Shown here: piece by piece, positions 7,585 through 15,989 of the stretch
Layout: each line of letters begins with the position of its first letter
Position numbering within the stretch: the stretch's first letter is position 1
Origin: an uncultured Elusimicrobia bacterium
GTDB taxonomy: Bacteria > Elusimicrobiota > Elusimicrobia > UBA1565 > UBA9628
NCBI GenBank assembly: GCA_903881545.1
Contig: CAIRTQ010000066.1
Span: 1-32,985, forward strand
DNA length: 32,985 nucleotides
Reading direction: 5' to 3'
Made by a program: the position numbers and the translations under genes
Notes under the pieces: generated by a model
What the model was told of the DNA's origin: nothing
Databases searched by the model: none
Seen by the model: the letters and a program-made list of their open reading frames with translations, nothing else

Positions 7585-9384
7585 ATGATATTCCCACTCA
7601 TCCTCGCCCTCATCCTGCCCGCCGCCCACGCCGCCACCCTCCCAGAATCCGCCCAGCAGTTCGTCGCGGACTACTCCCACCTCTACCAAGGCGTCTACAC
7701 CGCCAGCCAGGAAGCCTCCTGGAAAGCCTCCACCGACGTCACCCCCGAGCACGAAGGCGAGCGCACCGGCGCCAACCAGGCCCTGGCCAACCTCACCGGC
7801 AGCACCTATGTCATCGCCCAGGCCCGCGAATTCCTCAAGCACAAGGCCGAACTCCCCCCGCAGACCGTGCGCGAGCTCCAGCGCATCTGGTGGATGGCGG
7901 CGGAGAACCCCCAGGACATCCCCGAGATCGCGTCCCGGCGCGTGGAAGCCGAAAGCAAGCAATCCTCCGCCATGGACACCTTCCCCTTCTGCGCCCAGCG
8001 CGCCCCGGACGGCAAGACCTGCTCCCAGCCCACCACCGCCAACGAGATCGACGACATCCTCGCCTCCACCGCCACCGACGCGGCCGAGCATCTCAAGTAC
8101 TGGCTGGCCTCCAAGGAGATCGGCGCGGCCCTCAAGCCCGGCCTCGTCGACCTGCGCGGCCTGCGCAACGAGGTGGCCCGCCATTTCGACTACCGCTCCT
8201 ACTTCGACCTCCAGGTCGCCTGGTACGAGATGAGCACGCCCGAGATGATGGCCATGCTCGAAGGCGTGCTCAAGGACATCCAGCCCCTCTACGAGCAGAT
8301 CCACTGCTACGCCAAATACGAGCTGGCCCAGCGCTACCACCAGCCCGTGCCCCAGGGCCCCATCCCCGCGCATTGGCTGGGCAACCGCTGGGCCCAGGAA
8401 TGGCCGGGGCTCGTGCCCGGCGTGGACCTCGACCCCTACTTCAAGGGCCGCTCGCCCGAATGGATCGTCAAGAAGGCCGAGTCCTTCTACACCTCCACGG
8501 GCTTCGACCCCCTGCCCCAGAATTTCTGGAAGAACTCCGACCTCTACCCCGCGGCGCCGGGCGGGCGCAAGAAGAACACGCACGCCTCGGCCTGGCACGT
8601 GGACCTCGACCAGAACGTACGCTCCCTGCAGTCCGTGGAGCCCAACGCCCAATGGTGGGGCACCGCGCACCACGAGCTGGGCCACATCTTCTACTTCTTA
8701 TCCTACGCCCGGCCCGAGGTGCCCATCCTCCTGCGCGACGGCGCCATGCGCGCCTTCCACGAGGGCTTCGGCGACATGATCGTCATCGCGGCCAACCAAG
8801 CGCCCTACCTGAAGCAGACGGGCATACTGCCGGCCGGCGAGAAGATCGACGAGATGGCCTGGCTGCTCGCCGAAGCCATGGACTCCATCGTGTTCCTGCC
8901 CTTCGCGGCCGGGACCATGACCCACTGGGAGCGCGACATCTACGCCGCGGACCTGCCGGCCGACCAGTGGAACGCGCGCTGGTGGCGTTACGCCCGGCAG
9001 TACCAGGGCATCGAGCCGCCCGCGCCGCGAGGCGAGGCGTCGTGCGACGCCTGCTCCAAAACCCACGTCAACGACAACCCGGCCTACTACAACACCTACG
9101 CCATCGGCACGGTCTTCAAGTACCAGCTCCACGACCACATCTGCCGCCAGGTCCTGCATCAGGACCCGCGCAGCTGCAACTACTACGGCCGCAAGGAGGT
9201 GGGCGACTTCCTCAAGAGCCTGCTCTCCAAGGGGGCCACGGAAGACTGGCGCCGCCTGCTGCGCGAGAAGACCGGCTCGGACCTGTCCAGCAAGCCCATG
9301 ATGGACTACTTCCAGCCCCTGCTGGACTACCTAAAGCAGAAGAACCAGGGGCGGACTTGCGGCTGGCAGGGGTTGCCGGGCTAG
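7585..9384 (+). CDS. M2-family peptidyl-dipeptidase (ACE-like)
   Basis: This 599-residue zinc dicarboxypeptidase of the angiotensin-converting-enzyme family should remove dipeptides from the C termini of peptides in the periplasm or outside the cell. A signal peptide is clear (MIFPLILALILPAAHA). The zinc site HHELGH is near residue 361, followed by FYFLSYARPEVPILLRDGA and the third-ligand block AFHEGFGD near 391, in the order and spacing of ACE. The N-terminal helical part and the length match the family. It is a single-gene unit: the ABC operon ends 77 bases upstream, and the convergent small gene overlaps its last four bases. Bacterial M2 enzymes are patchily distributed. Confidence 0.92.
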   Translation: MIFPLILALILPAAHAATLPESAQQFVADYSHLYQGVYTASQEASWKASTDVTPEHEGERTGANQALANLTGSTYVIAQAREFLKHKAELPPQTVRELQRIWWMAAENPQDIPEIASRRVEAESKQSSAMDTFPFCAQRAPDGKTCSQPTTANEIDDILASTATDAAEHLKYWLASKEIGAALKPGLVDLRGLRNEVARHFDYRSYFDLQVAWYEMSTPEMMAMLEGVLKDIQPLYEQIHCYAKYELAQRYHQPVPQGPIPAHWLGNRWAQEWPGLVPGVDLDPYFKGRSPEWIVKKAESFYTSTGFDPLPQNFWKNSDLYPAAPGGRKKNTHASAWHVDLDQNVRSLQSVEPNAQWWGTAHHELGHIFYFLSYARPEVPILLRDGAMRAFHEGFGDMIVIAANQAPYLKQTGILPAGEKIDEMAWLLAEAMDSIVFLPFAAGTMTHWERDIYAADLPADQWNARWWRYARQYQGIEPPAPRGEASCDACSKTHVNDNPAYYNTYAIGTVFKYQLHDHICRQVLHQDPRSCNYYGRKEVGDFLKSLLSKGATEDWRRLLREKTGSDLSSKPMMDYFQPLLDYLKQKNQGRTCGWQGLPG

Positions 9385-9723
9385 ATGCCGGGCGTGAGGC
9401 CGTCGACGATGACGCGGCCTCCGGTGAAAGCGGCCCGGCCCGAGGTGGGCTGCACGGGCATATCCACGATCGGCTGGGCGCCGCGGCTCATGGCCGCGGC
9501 TCCGGCCACGGCCTGCAGCCAGCCGGAGGCCCCGGCCAAAGACAGGGCGGGAGAGGCGACCGCGTCGCGCAGGCCGGCATCGACGGAGCCGATGGGACGG
9601 ACCACGGATTCGGAAGCCTTCAGAACGGGCATGCCGTCGCGGCGGGCAAGCACCACGCCCAGCGCCAGCACGGCCACGGCGCCGGCCAGGAAGACTTTTG
9701 CCGCGAGATTGTTCCCGTTCATA
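9381..9723 (-). CDS. Small membrane-anchored protein of unknown function
   Basis: A 113-residue frame on the minus strand begins MNGNNLAAKVFLAGAVAVLA, a typical N-terminal anchor or signal. About 85 residues rich in Ala, Val and Gly follow, ending GGRVIVDGLTPGI. It is favoured over the overlapping + strand frame because it has a credible export signal and the GC-rich third-position pattern of neighbouring genes. The frame could also be read from further upstream inside the aldehyde dehydrogenase gene, but the start at 9723 lies in the 89-base divergent gap and fits better. No Shine-Dalgarno is evident. I recognise no family. Confidence 0.5.
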
Positions 9724-9812
9724 TTGACTATGATAGGAGAGCGGCCGACCCGGGGCCAGGGCTTAAAGGCCCAGACCGGCCTAGGACTTATGCCGCGGCA
9801 GAGGAGGCCCCT

Positions 9813-11231
9813 ATGAAAGCGCAGAAGATCGCGGTCCGCAACCCCGCCACCGAGGAGATCGTGGGCGAGGTCCCCAACCAATCCCCCCAGGAAGTCTCCG
9901 CCGCGGTGGCGCGGGCCCGCGCGGCCTTCCCCCTCTGGCGCGCCACCCCGGCGCACGAAAAGGCCCGGCTCCTGCACGACGTGGCGCAAGGCCTCCGGGA
10001 CCACGCGGAAAAGCTCGCTCGAATACTGACCCGCGAGGGCGGCAAGCCCCTGCGTGAGAACCGCGACGAAATGGACTGGTCCGCCTCCTGCTTCGACTAT
10101 TACGCCGGGATATGCCGCCAACAGCGCGGCCGCGTCATCCCCTCCATCGAGCCCAGCCAATTGGCCTTCATCCTGCACGAGCCCTATGGCGTAGTCGGCG
10201 CCATCGTGCCCTGGAACTACCCCATCCTCCTGGCGGCCTGGAAGATAGCCCCCGCCCTGGCGGCGGGCAACACCGTGGTCTTGAAGCCCCCCCAGCAGAC
10301 GCCCCTGTCCACCGTCGCCTGCCGGGCCATCTACTCCGGCCTGCCGCTAGGCGTCGTCGAGATCGTCACCGGCGCGGGCCGGCTCACGGGCGAGGCCCTC
10401 ATCCGCCACCCGGGCACGGACCTCATCGCCTTCACCGGCTCCCTGGAGGTCGGCAGGCACATCGCGGAAATCTGCGCCCGCACCGTCAAGAAGGCCCACC
10501 TGGAGCTGGGCGGCAAGGACGCCTTCGTGGTCTGTGCCGACTCGGACCTGGGCGTGGCGGCCAAGGCCGTGGCCTGGGCGGCGTTCCTCAACGCCGGCCA
10601 GGTCTGCACCTCGACCGAGCGAGTCTATGTCCACTCCAGCATCTACGCGGAATTTTTGGAAAGGCTCAAGGCCTTCACGGAAAGCCTGGTCGTCGGCGAC
10701 GGCCTGCGGCCGAAGACCGACGTGGGCCCTTTGATCGGGGCCGAGGTCCGCCGGAAGGTCGAGGAGCATGTGGCCGACGCCTTGCGCCGGGGCGCCCGGC
10801 TCGTGTGCGGCGGCAAGCGGCCTAAAGGACTCAAGCGCGGCTTCTTCTACGAGCCCACCGTGCTCGCGGGCGTGGACCACGGCATGAAGGTCATGCGCGA
10901 GGAGACCTTCGGCCCGGTCTGCCCGGTCATGGCCTACGAAGATTTCGACGAGGCACTGCGCCTGGTCAACGACTCGCCTTACGGGCTGGGCGCCAACCTT
11001 TACACGCGCGACGCTCAGACGGTCAAGCGCTTCTTCGAAGGCGTACAGGCCGGGACCATCTGGGTCAACGACCCGCTGACGGACAACGACGCGGGCCCCT
11101 TCGGCGGGTTCAAGGCCAGCGGCGGCTCGCGCGAGCTGGGCGAGGAGGGCCTGCGCGAGTTCCAGCAGGCCAAGCACGTACACTGGGACTTCGAGCAGAA
11201 GGCCAAGCCCTGGTGGTATCCTTACGGTTGA
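9813..11231 (+). CDS. Aldehyde dehydrogenase (NAD(P)+-dependent)
   Basis: This 472-residue cytoplasmic enzyme of the ALDH superfamily oxidises an aldehyde to the carboxylate. Visible landmarks are the cofactor-binding PWNYPILLAAWKIAPALAAG, the Rossmann turn FTGSLEVG, the general-base Glu in LELGGKD (about residue 232) and the nucleophile Cys in NAGQVCTSTER (about 265). EETFGPVCPV and the C-terminal PFGGFKASGGSRELG are also present. Length and motif order are those of betaine-, succinate-semialdehyde- and aminobutyraldehyde-type enzymes, but the substrate cannot be fixed. The ATG at 9813 has GAGGAGG 5 bases upstream. The frame stays open for about 1.9 kb upstream through the M2 gene, which is a high-GC artefact and not part of the protein. 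Confidence 0.93.
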   Translation: MKAQKIAVRNPATEEIVGEVPNQSPQEVSAAVARARAAFPLWRATPAHEKARLLHDVAQGLRDHAEKLARILTREGGKPLRENRDEMDWSASCFDYYAGICRQQRGRVIPSIEPSQLAFILHEPYGVVGAIVPWNYPILLAAWKIAPALAAGNTVVLKPPQQTPLSTVACRAIYSGLPLGVVEIVTGAGRLTGEALIRHPGTDLIAFTGSLEVGRHIAEICARTVKKAHLELGGKDAFVVCADSDLGVAAKAVAWAAFLNAGQVCTSTERVYVHSSIYAEFLERLKAFTESLVVGDGLRPKTDVGPLIGAEVRRKVEEHVADALRRGARLVCGGKRPKGLKRGFFYEPTVLAGVDHGMKVMREETFGPVCPVMAYEDFDEALRLVNDSPYGLGANLYTRDAQTVKRFFEGVQAGTIWVNDPLTDNDAGPFGGFKASGGSRELGEEGLREFQQAKHVHWDFEQKAKPWWYPYG

Positions 11232-11246
11232 AGGCTAGGGCGGGCG

Positions 11247-13589
11247 TCAGGACGGCCCGATGTCGGACTCGCTCTCCCGCACCGCGTCGAGCCGGTTCCA
11301 GAAATCCGCCGCGCCGCGGATGCGCTTCTCCGGGTCCGGGTGCAGGGCCCCGTCGATAAGCATGTCGAAAGAGCGCGGCAAGGACGCCTCCAGCACCGAC
11401 GGCTTGGGGTAGCGGCAGGCCAGCTTCTCGGCCTGGCTGGCCGGCGGCGCATAAGGCCGGCGCCCCGTCACCATCTCATAAAGGCAAGTCCCCAGGGAGT
11501 AGATGTCCGACTCCGGCCGCACCATGCCGTACTCCTGCTCGGGGGCCATGTAGTAGGGCGTGCCCGTCACGGAGTTGGTGACATCGTAGCCCCGGGGGCC
11601 GCCGGCGGGCGCCGGCTGAGAATCGCGGACGCGACGGGAGATGCCGAAGTCCATCACCTTGACTACGCCCTGCTCGGTGATCATGATGTTGGCGGGCTTG
11701 AGGTCACGGTGCACCACATGGCGCTGGTGGGCGAACTCCAGCGCGGCGCAGACCGGCCGCATGATGGCCTTGGCCTCGGCCAAGGGCAGGCGGCCCTTCT
11801 CGGAGATGAGCTCGTCCAGGGTGCGGCCCGCGATGAACTCGAAGACCAGGTAAAGCCCGTAGTCGTCCGAAAGCACGGAGTGGATGTCCACGATGTTGGG
11901 GTGGTGCAGGGCCGCCACGGTGCGCGCCTCTTCGAGGAACTGGGCTTTGGCCTTGGGGTCGACCGTGTAGTCGTCGAGCAGCATCTTGATGGCGACCTTG
12001 CGGCCCAAGGCCTTGTCCATGGCCTCGTAGACGACGCCCATGCCGCCCTGGCCCAAGGTCTGGCCCATGACATAGGCGTCCGTGATGGAGAAGCCGGCCT
12101 TGGGCTTGGACCCCGCGGGAGCCCCGGCGCCTAAGGGGGCCGCCACGGGGCCGGCTGGCCGCGACCAGCGCTCGCTGAAGAGGTGCATGAAGCCCGCCGC
12201 GATGAGCAGGCCGCCCGCCAGGGAGCTCGCCAGAATGAAGAGGAACTGCCGCCGCCGAGACGGCTGAGGGGCCTGGGGCGCTTGCGCCCCAGATGCCGCG
12301 GCCTGGGACGCGGCCGGGGAAAGCTCGATGCCGTAGGCCGCAGCCGCGTCATGATAGACCGGCTCGAACTGGGGGTTGAGCTCCGCGGCCTTCTTGAGGT
12401 CCGTCAGCATGGACTCCAGGTCCCCCATCTTCTCGTGGGCGAAGCCCCGGTTGGCGAAGGCGTAGGGGTTCTTGGGATTGATCTCCAAGGAGTGGTTGGC
12501 GTCGGCCAAGGCGTCGTTGAAGCGGCCCAGGCGGTTGTAGGCGAAGGAGCGCGCGTCGCGGGCCGCGGTCTCGGTCGGGTTGAGGGACAGCGCTTGGCTG
12601 GCATTGCTGATCGCCGAGTCGTACTGGCCGATGAGGTTGTAGGCCGCGGCGCGGTAATAGAAGGCCGAGGTGTTGTTGGGATCGGCGGCCAGGGCCTTGT
12701 CCGCGGCCGCGATGGCGCCGAAATAGTCCTTGAGCGCGATCTTGTCGGCCGCGGAACGCAGCAGATGTTCGACCGCGGGCGCCTGCGGCGCCGGCGGCAC
12801 TTCCTGGCTTTTGTTCTCCACCTGGTTGATCTGGGTCACCATCCCGTGGTACTCGCGCTGGACCTCGACTTCCAAGCGGGTCTTCACGTCGCGGATGGTG
12901 ACGGGCGGCACGCGGCCCTCGGCCAGGCGCATGAGCGCATAGGCGGTGCGGTCGTTGGCATTCAAGGCCAGGGCGCGGCGGGCGTCCTCCAGCGCGTCGA
13001 GGTACTGGCCCATCCGGTAGGTGGCCAGGGCCCGGGCCGTGTAGGCGTCCGGGTTGTCGGGGTCGAGGTGGGCCGCCAGGTCGGCGTCGGCGTAAGCGCT
13101 CTGGAAATTCTGGAGGCCGTAGTTGGCGTTGGAGCGATTGATGAGGGCGTCGCAATTCTTGGGGTCGTAGGCCAGCACGCTTTCAGCGAGGCGCCGGCTG
13201 TCCTCCCAGCGGTTGGCGCGGTTGTTCATGTAGGCGGCGGCGTTCTGGATCTGCTTGAGCACCGCCTTGGGCGTGGAATCGAGGGTGAGGCCGGCGGCCA
13301 AAGAGGTCAGCTCGGGCAGGCTCCGCCTGACAAAGGCCTCGCGCTGGTCCTTGGGCAGGGCCGCGGCGCCACCGTCGATGCGCTCCAGCACGGGGAGGAT
13401 CTGATTGCGGACCGCGCTGGCGGGCAGGGCCTTGAGCATGGACCGGAGGGACTGGACCGTGACATGGGAGTCGGCGGCGCGGTTCAAAGCGGCCGGCTGG
13501 TCGTTGGCTTTGGCCGCAGGCTCGGCCGCGGCCAAAAGGCCGGGGCGGACAGAAAAAAATACGGCCGCGAGGACCGCGCGGAGGTTCAT
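11247..13589 (-). CDS. TPR-sensor Ser/Thr protein kinase receptor
   Basis: The start chosen is MNLRAVLAAVFFSVRPGLLAAAEP (780 residues), a signal peptide, rather than the longer frame. About seven TPR units (for example NPDAYTARALATYRMGQYLDAL) span residues 110-415 in two blocks split by a Pro/Ala linker. A membrane span (FLFILASSLAGGLLIAAGFM) is near 447-470. A complete Hanks-type kinase domain runs from about 500 to 775: GQGGMGVVYEA, VAIKML, HRDLKPANIM, DFGIS and MAPEQE are all intact. The predicted order is therefore periplasmic TPRs, membrane, cytoplasmic kinase, the reverse of the common bacterial PknB layout with its N-terminal kinase. A strong promoter lies upstream. The signal it senses is unknown. 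Confidence 0.9.
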   Translation of the reverse strand: MNLRAVLAAVFFSVRPGLLAAAEPAAKANDQPAALNRAADSHVTVQSLRSMLKALPASAVRNQILPVLERIDGGAAALPKDQREAFVRRSLPELTSLAAGLTLDSTPKAVLKQIQNAAAYMNNRANRWEDSRRLAESVLAYDPKNCDALINRSNANYGLQNFQSAYADADLAAHLDPDNPDAYTARALATYRMGQYLDALEDARRALALNANDRTAYALMRLAEGRVPPVTIRDVKTRLEVEVQREYHGMVTQINQVENKSQEVPPAPQAPAVEHLLRSAADKIALKDYFGAIAAADKALAADPNNTSAFYYRAAAYNLIGQYDSAISNASQALSLNPTETAARDARSFAYNRLGRFNDALADANHSLEINPKNPYAFANRGFAHEKMGDLESMLTDLKKAAELNPQFEPVYHDAAAAYGIELSPAASQAAASGAQAPQAPQPSRRRQFLFILASSLAGGLLIAAGFMHLFSERWSRPAGPVAAPLGAGAPAGSKPKAGFSITDAYVMGQTLGQGGMGVVYEAMDKALGRKVAIKMLLDDYTVDPKAKAQFLEEARTVAALHHPNIVDIHSVLSDDYGLYLVFEFIAGRTLDELISEKGRLPLAEAKAIMRPVCAALEFAHQRHVVHRDLKPANIMITEQGVVKVMDFGISRRVRDSQPAPAGGPRGYDVTNSVTGTPYYMAPEQEYGMVRPESDIYSLGTCLYEMVTGRRPYAPPASQAEKLACRYPKPSVLEASLPRSFDMLIDGALHPDPEKRIRGAADFWNRLDAVRESESDIGPS
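12273..12292. repeat. GC-rich palindrome in kinase juxtamembrane linker
   Basis: CTGGGGCGC and GCGCCCCAG are perfect 9-base arms with a TT loop. On the coding strand the region reads AASGAQAPQAPQ in the Pro/Ala/Gln linker just before the membrane span. The palindrome is followed by ATGCC, as is one of the RNase E/G copies. Confidence 0.6.
12778..12792. repeat. GC-rich palindrome between TPR blocks of kinase
   Basis: GGCGCC-TGC-GGCGCC lies in the PPAPQAPAVE linker between the two TPR blocks. Codon phase is the same as in the other members of this palindrome family (GCG CCN NNN GCG C). Confidence 0.5.
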
Positions 13590-13616
13590 GGCTGCTCTCT
13601 CTGGATTCCTTGGTTT

Positions 13617-13645
13617 AGTGTAAGAATGACGGGAAATATTGTCAA
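13617..13645 (-). promoter_or_regulatory. Sigma70-type promoter for the kinase gene
   Basis: On the minus strand a perfect TTGACA (13645-13640) is followed after 17 bases by TACACT (13622-13617). Transcription would start near 13610, about 20 bases before the kinase ATG at 13589. The same 92-base gap also has to hold the promoter of the divergent NYN gene. There, TGCTAAAAT at 13683-13691 is a possible extended -10, but it would force a start downstream of TTG 13682. Confidence 0.6.
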
Positions 13646-13681
13646 GGGCCGAAAGGCGGCCAAGGGATACAGGACTCATAT

Positions 13682-14131
13682 TTGCTAAAATCTCATCAGG
13701 TGTTTCTTTACTGCGTGGACGGGACCAACTTGGTCCGCCAGTTCTGGGGCTACGGGGGACCGGAATTCCGTGAGCAGGAGGAGAGCGACTGCGTCACCTT
13801 GGTGGAGTCCTTCGCCGCCCTCTGTCAGTCCCTGACCGGGAGCGTGCAGATCGAACTGTTCTTCGACGGCGAGGGGCGGGGCTGGCAGCGGCCGGTGCGG
13901 CTGCCGGAGAACCTGCGCATCCGATTCTCCTGGGAAGAGCCGGCCGACACGCTCATCCTGGACCGCATCCGCGCCCGGGCCTTCGGCCATGAGGGCGGCG
14001 TGACGGTGGTGACTGCGGACGGCGAGCTGGGCCGGCGAGCCCGCGCCGAGGGCGGACGCTGGCTGGCGGTCAGCGCCCGGGACGGCCTGGAACGGGTACT
14101 CCACAGCATAGAGGCGAAATTTTCAAAATGA
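13682..14131 (+). CDS. NYN/YacP-like RNase domain protein
   Basis: This 149-residue protein has the PIN-like NYN fold of YacP relatives: VDGTNLVR near the N terminus (first acidic site), IELFFDGEG (second strand with Asp), EEPADTLILDRIRA (the usual ADD.I helix region) and VTVVTADGELGRRA (last acidic strand). Such proteins cleave RNA and are often tied to tRNA or rRNA processing. The TTG at 13682 is supported by AGGA 7 bases upstream. GTG at 13700 or 13715 are alternatives that would give a typical short YacP N terminus. Its stop overlaps the next start (ATGA), so it is coupled to the flavoprotein. Confidence 0.75.
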   Translation: MLKSHQVFLYCVDGTNLVRQFWGYGGPEFREQEESDCVTLVESFAALCQSLTGSVQIELFFDGEGRGWQRPVRLPENLRIRFSWEEPADTLILDRIRARAFGHEGGVTVVTADGELGRRARAEGGRWLAVSARDGLERVLHSIEAKFSK

Positions 14132-15255
14132 ACGAAAGCGTCATCGTCGTGGGCGGAGGAGTCATGGGGGCGAGCGCGGCTTTGGCGCTCACGCGCCTGG
14201 GCCGGCAGGTCACCGTGCTCGACCAGAGCGAGATCCCCAACCGGCAGTCGGCCTCGGGCGACCAGCTGCGCACCTTCCGCTTGAGCTACGGCAAGGACGC
14301 CTTCTACAGCTCGATGGCGCTCAAGAGCCTGCCCCTGTGGCGGGAGCTCTGCGAGCAGAGCTCGGACCAATTTTTTCAGCAGAATGGATTCCTGGACCTG
14401 GCCGTGCAGGCCCATGGCTACGAGGAGCACTGCGCCAGGGTCCTCAAAGATCTCGAGATCCCCTGCGCCACCCTGAGCAAGGAAGACATCCGCGCCCGCT
14501 TCCCCATGATGAACTCGCGCGCCTTCCGCTTCGGCCTGCTGCACAAGGAAGGCGGCATGCTCTGGGCCATCCGCGCGGTTTCCGCCATCCTGGGCTTGGC
14601 CCAACGCCGGGGCGTCAAGGTGCGGCCGCACACGCGCATCGTCTCGGTGGTCAAGGACAAGGGCGCCATCAAGGGCCTCAAGGACGCGGCCGGGCGCGCC
14701 TGGACCGCGGACAGCTATCTCTTCGCCCCGGGCGCCTGGACGCCGGAGCTGCTCAAGGCCTACCGCCTGCCGCTCAAGGTGACCCTCCAGCAGCAGATCT
14801 ACATCCGGCCGCCCTACAACCGCGGCCGCTACCGGCCGGAGCACTTCCCGCCGTTCTTCGTCCCCAGCCAGGGCTTCTACGGTTTCCCCATGCACATCCA
14901 CGGCTTCATGAAGATCGCGGAGTCGCGCAAAGGCCCGACGGCCAAGCCGGGCGACGCGGCGGAGCGGGAGATCACGCCCCAGTTCGAGCGCAAAGTGCGC
15001 GCCTTCCTGAAGCGCTTCATCCCGGAACTGGCGAACTTCACCGAGTCCGAAGGGCACGTCTCCTACTACACCAGCACCAAGGACGAAGATTTCATCGTGG
15101 ACCGCCTGACCGGGACGGCCAACGGATTCGTCATGGCGGGATTCTCGGGCCACGGCTTCAAGTTCGCGCCGCTGCTGGGCCAGTCCATGGCCCAGCTCAT
15201 GGTGGGCGGCAAATCGGACCTCAACCTCCACCGCTTCCGCCTCAACCGCTTCTAG
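14128..15255 (+). CDS. Sarcosine oxidase/SolA-like FAD oxidoreductase
   Basis: This 375-residue member of the DAO family resembles monomeric sarcosine oxidase, N-methyltryptophan oxidase and pipecolate oxidase, which oxidise secondary amino acids. An N-terminal FAD site VVGGGVMGASAALAL is followed by the typical SASGDQLRTFRLSYG. The C-terminal block DEDFIVDR...GFSGHGFKFAPLLG and the ending FRLNRF closely follow SolA. The position that carries the FAD-linking Cys in that family (C-x-Y-T-x-T-x-D-E) is Ser here (SYYTSTKDED), so FAD is probably held non-covalently. The gene starts inside the stop codon of the NYN gene and is followed 11 bases later by ccdA. Substrate is unknown. Confidence 0.88.
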   Translation: MNESVIVVGGGVMGASAALALTRLGRQVTVLDQSEIPNRQSASGDQLRTFRLSYGKDAFYSSMALKSLPLWRELCEQSSDQFFQQNGFLDLAVQAHGYEEHCARVLKDLEIPCATLSKEDIRARFPMMNSRAFRFGLLHKEGGMLWAIRAVSAILGLAQRRGVKVRPHTRIVSVVKDKGAIKGLKDAAGRAWTADSYLFAPGAWTPELLKAYRLPLKVTLQQQIYIRPPYNRGRYRPEHFPPFFVPSQGFYGFPMHIHGFMKIAESRKGPTAKPGDAAEREITPQFERKVRAFLKRFIPELANFTESEGHVSYYTSTKDEDFIVDRLTGTANGFVMAGFSGHGFKFAPLLGQSMAQLMVGGKSDLNLHRFRLNRF

Positions 15256-15266
15256 CGGAGAGCACC

Positions 15267-15986
15267 ATGCATTCAGTGACCATCGGGGCAGCCTTCTTAG
15301 CCGGCCTGGCATCCTTCCTTTCGCCCTGCGTGCTTCCTTTGGTGCCGGGCTACATCTCGTTCATGTCCGGACTGTCCCTGGAGGAGATATCCTCCGGCGC
15401 GGCCACCACGCGCCGAACTGCCCTGGCGGCGCTGTTCTTCGTGCTGGGCTTCTCCGTGGTGTTCACGGCCCTGGGCGCCTCGGCGTCCTTCATCGGCCAG
15501 CTTCTGGCCGCGCACTTGTCCTTGCTGGGCAAGGTCGCGGGCGCGCTCATCATCGTGCTGGGCCTGCACACGACAGGATTGGTCCCGATCAAATGGCTTT
15601 ACTACACGAAGCGCGCCGACTCCTCGCGCGTGGCGCCGGGGCTGGCAGGCTCGTTCTTGATGGGCCTGGCTTTCGCTTTCGGCTGGACGCCGTGCATCGG
15701 GCCGATCCTGGCCGCGATATTAGCTTTGGCCGCGACCCAGCAGAGCGTGGCGCAAGGCGTGGCGCTCCTGTTCATCTATTCCCTGGGCCTAGGCGTGCCC
15801 TTCATCCTGACCGGCTTGGGGTTAAGCGCTTTCCTGCGCTTCTTCGCGCGCTACAAGAAGTTCATCCGCTGGGGCGAGATCGGGGCCGGGACTCTGCTGA
15901 TCGTGGTAGGTGTCCTGGTGCTTTCCAACCGCCTGAGCTGGCTGATGCGCCTGATGCCGGCTTCCTTCTACAAGTTCTCGATGTAG
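15267..15986 (+). CDS. ccdA: Cytochrome c biogenesis / thiol-electron transporter CcdA
   Basis: This 239-residue six-span membrane protein of the CcdA/DsbD-transmembrane family carries electrons from cytoplasmic thioredoxin to periplasmic thiol proteins. Two conserved Cys-Pro motifs, ASFLSPCVLPLVPGYISFMSG (span 1) and GWTPCIGPILAA (span 4), are intact. ATG 15267 is preceded by GGAG about 6 bases upstream. The much longer open frame extending left is only an open alternative frame of the flavoprotein gene. No thioredoxin-like partner or cytochrome c maturation gene lies beside it. Confidence 0.9.
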   Translation: MHSVTIGAAFLAGLASFLSPCVLPLVPGYISFMSGLSLEEISSGAATTRRTALAALFFVLGFSVVFTALGASASFIGQLLAAHLSLLGKVAGALIIVLGLHTTGLVPIKWLYYTKRADSSRVAPGLAGSFLMGLAFAFGWTPCIGPILAAILALAATQQSVAQGVALLFIYSLGLGVPFILTGLGLSAFLRFFARYKKFIRWGEIGAGTLLIVVGVLVLSNRLSWLMRLMPASFYKFSM

Positions 15987-15989
15987 CGG

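Noticed and set aside
7890-9812. A 1113-codon open frame joining this stretch to the aldehyde dehydrogenase
   Set aside because: The first 640 codons are an alternative frame of the M2 peptidase gene and are Arg/Pro/Gly-rich. The true dehydrogenase start at 9813 has GAGGAGG before it.
10796-10816. GCGCC-GG-GGCGC palindrome in the aldehyde dehydrogenase gene
   Set aside because: It lies in a structured domain without the shared core or tail of the linker palindromes. It is expected by chance at this GC level.
12183-13688. A 501-codon + strand frame opposite the kinase
   Set aside because: It is the antisense of a strongly conserved TPR protein, rich in Gly/Val/Arg with no domain. It is a stop-poor shadow caused by high GC.
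14337-15266. A 549-codon frame extending CcdA to the left
   Set aside because: It is an alternative frame of the flavoprotein gene with no recognisable content. CcdA begins at its first membrane span at 15267.
13825-15312. A 495-codon minus-strand frame opposite the NYN and flavoprotein genes
   Set aside because: Composition is typical of antisense shadows and both + strand genes are securely identified.
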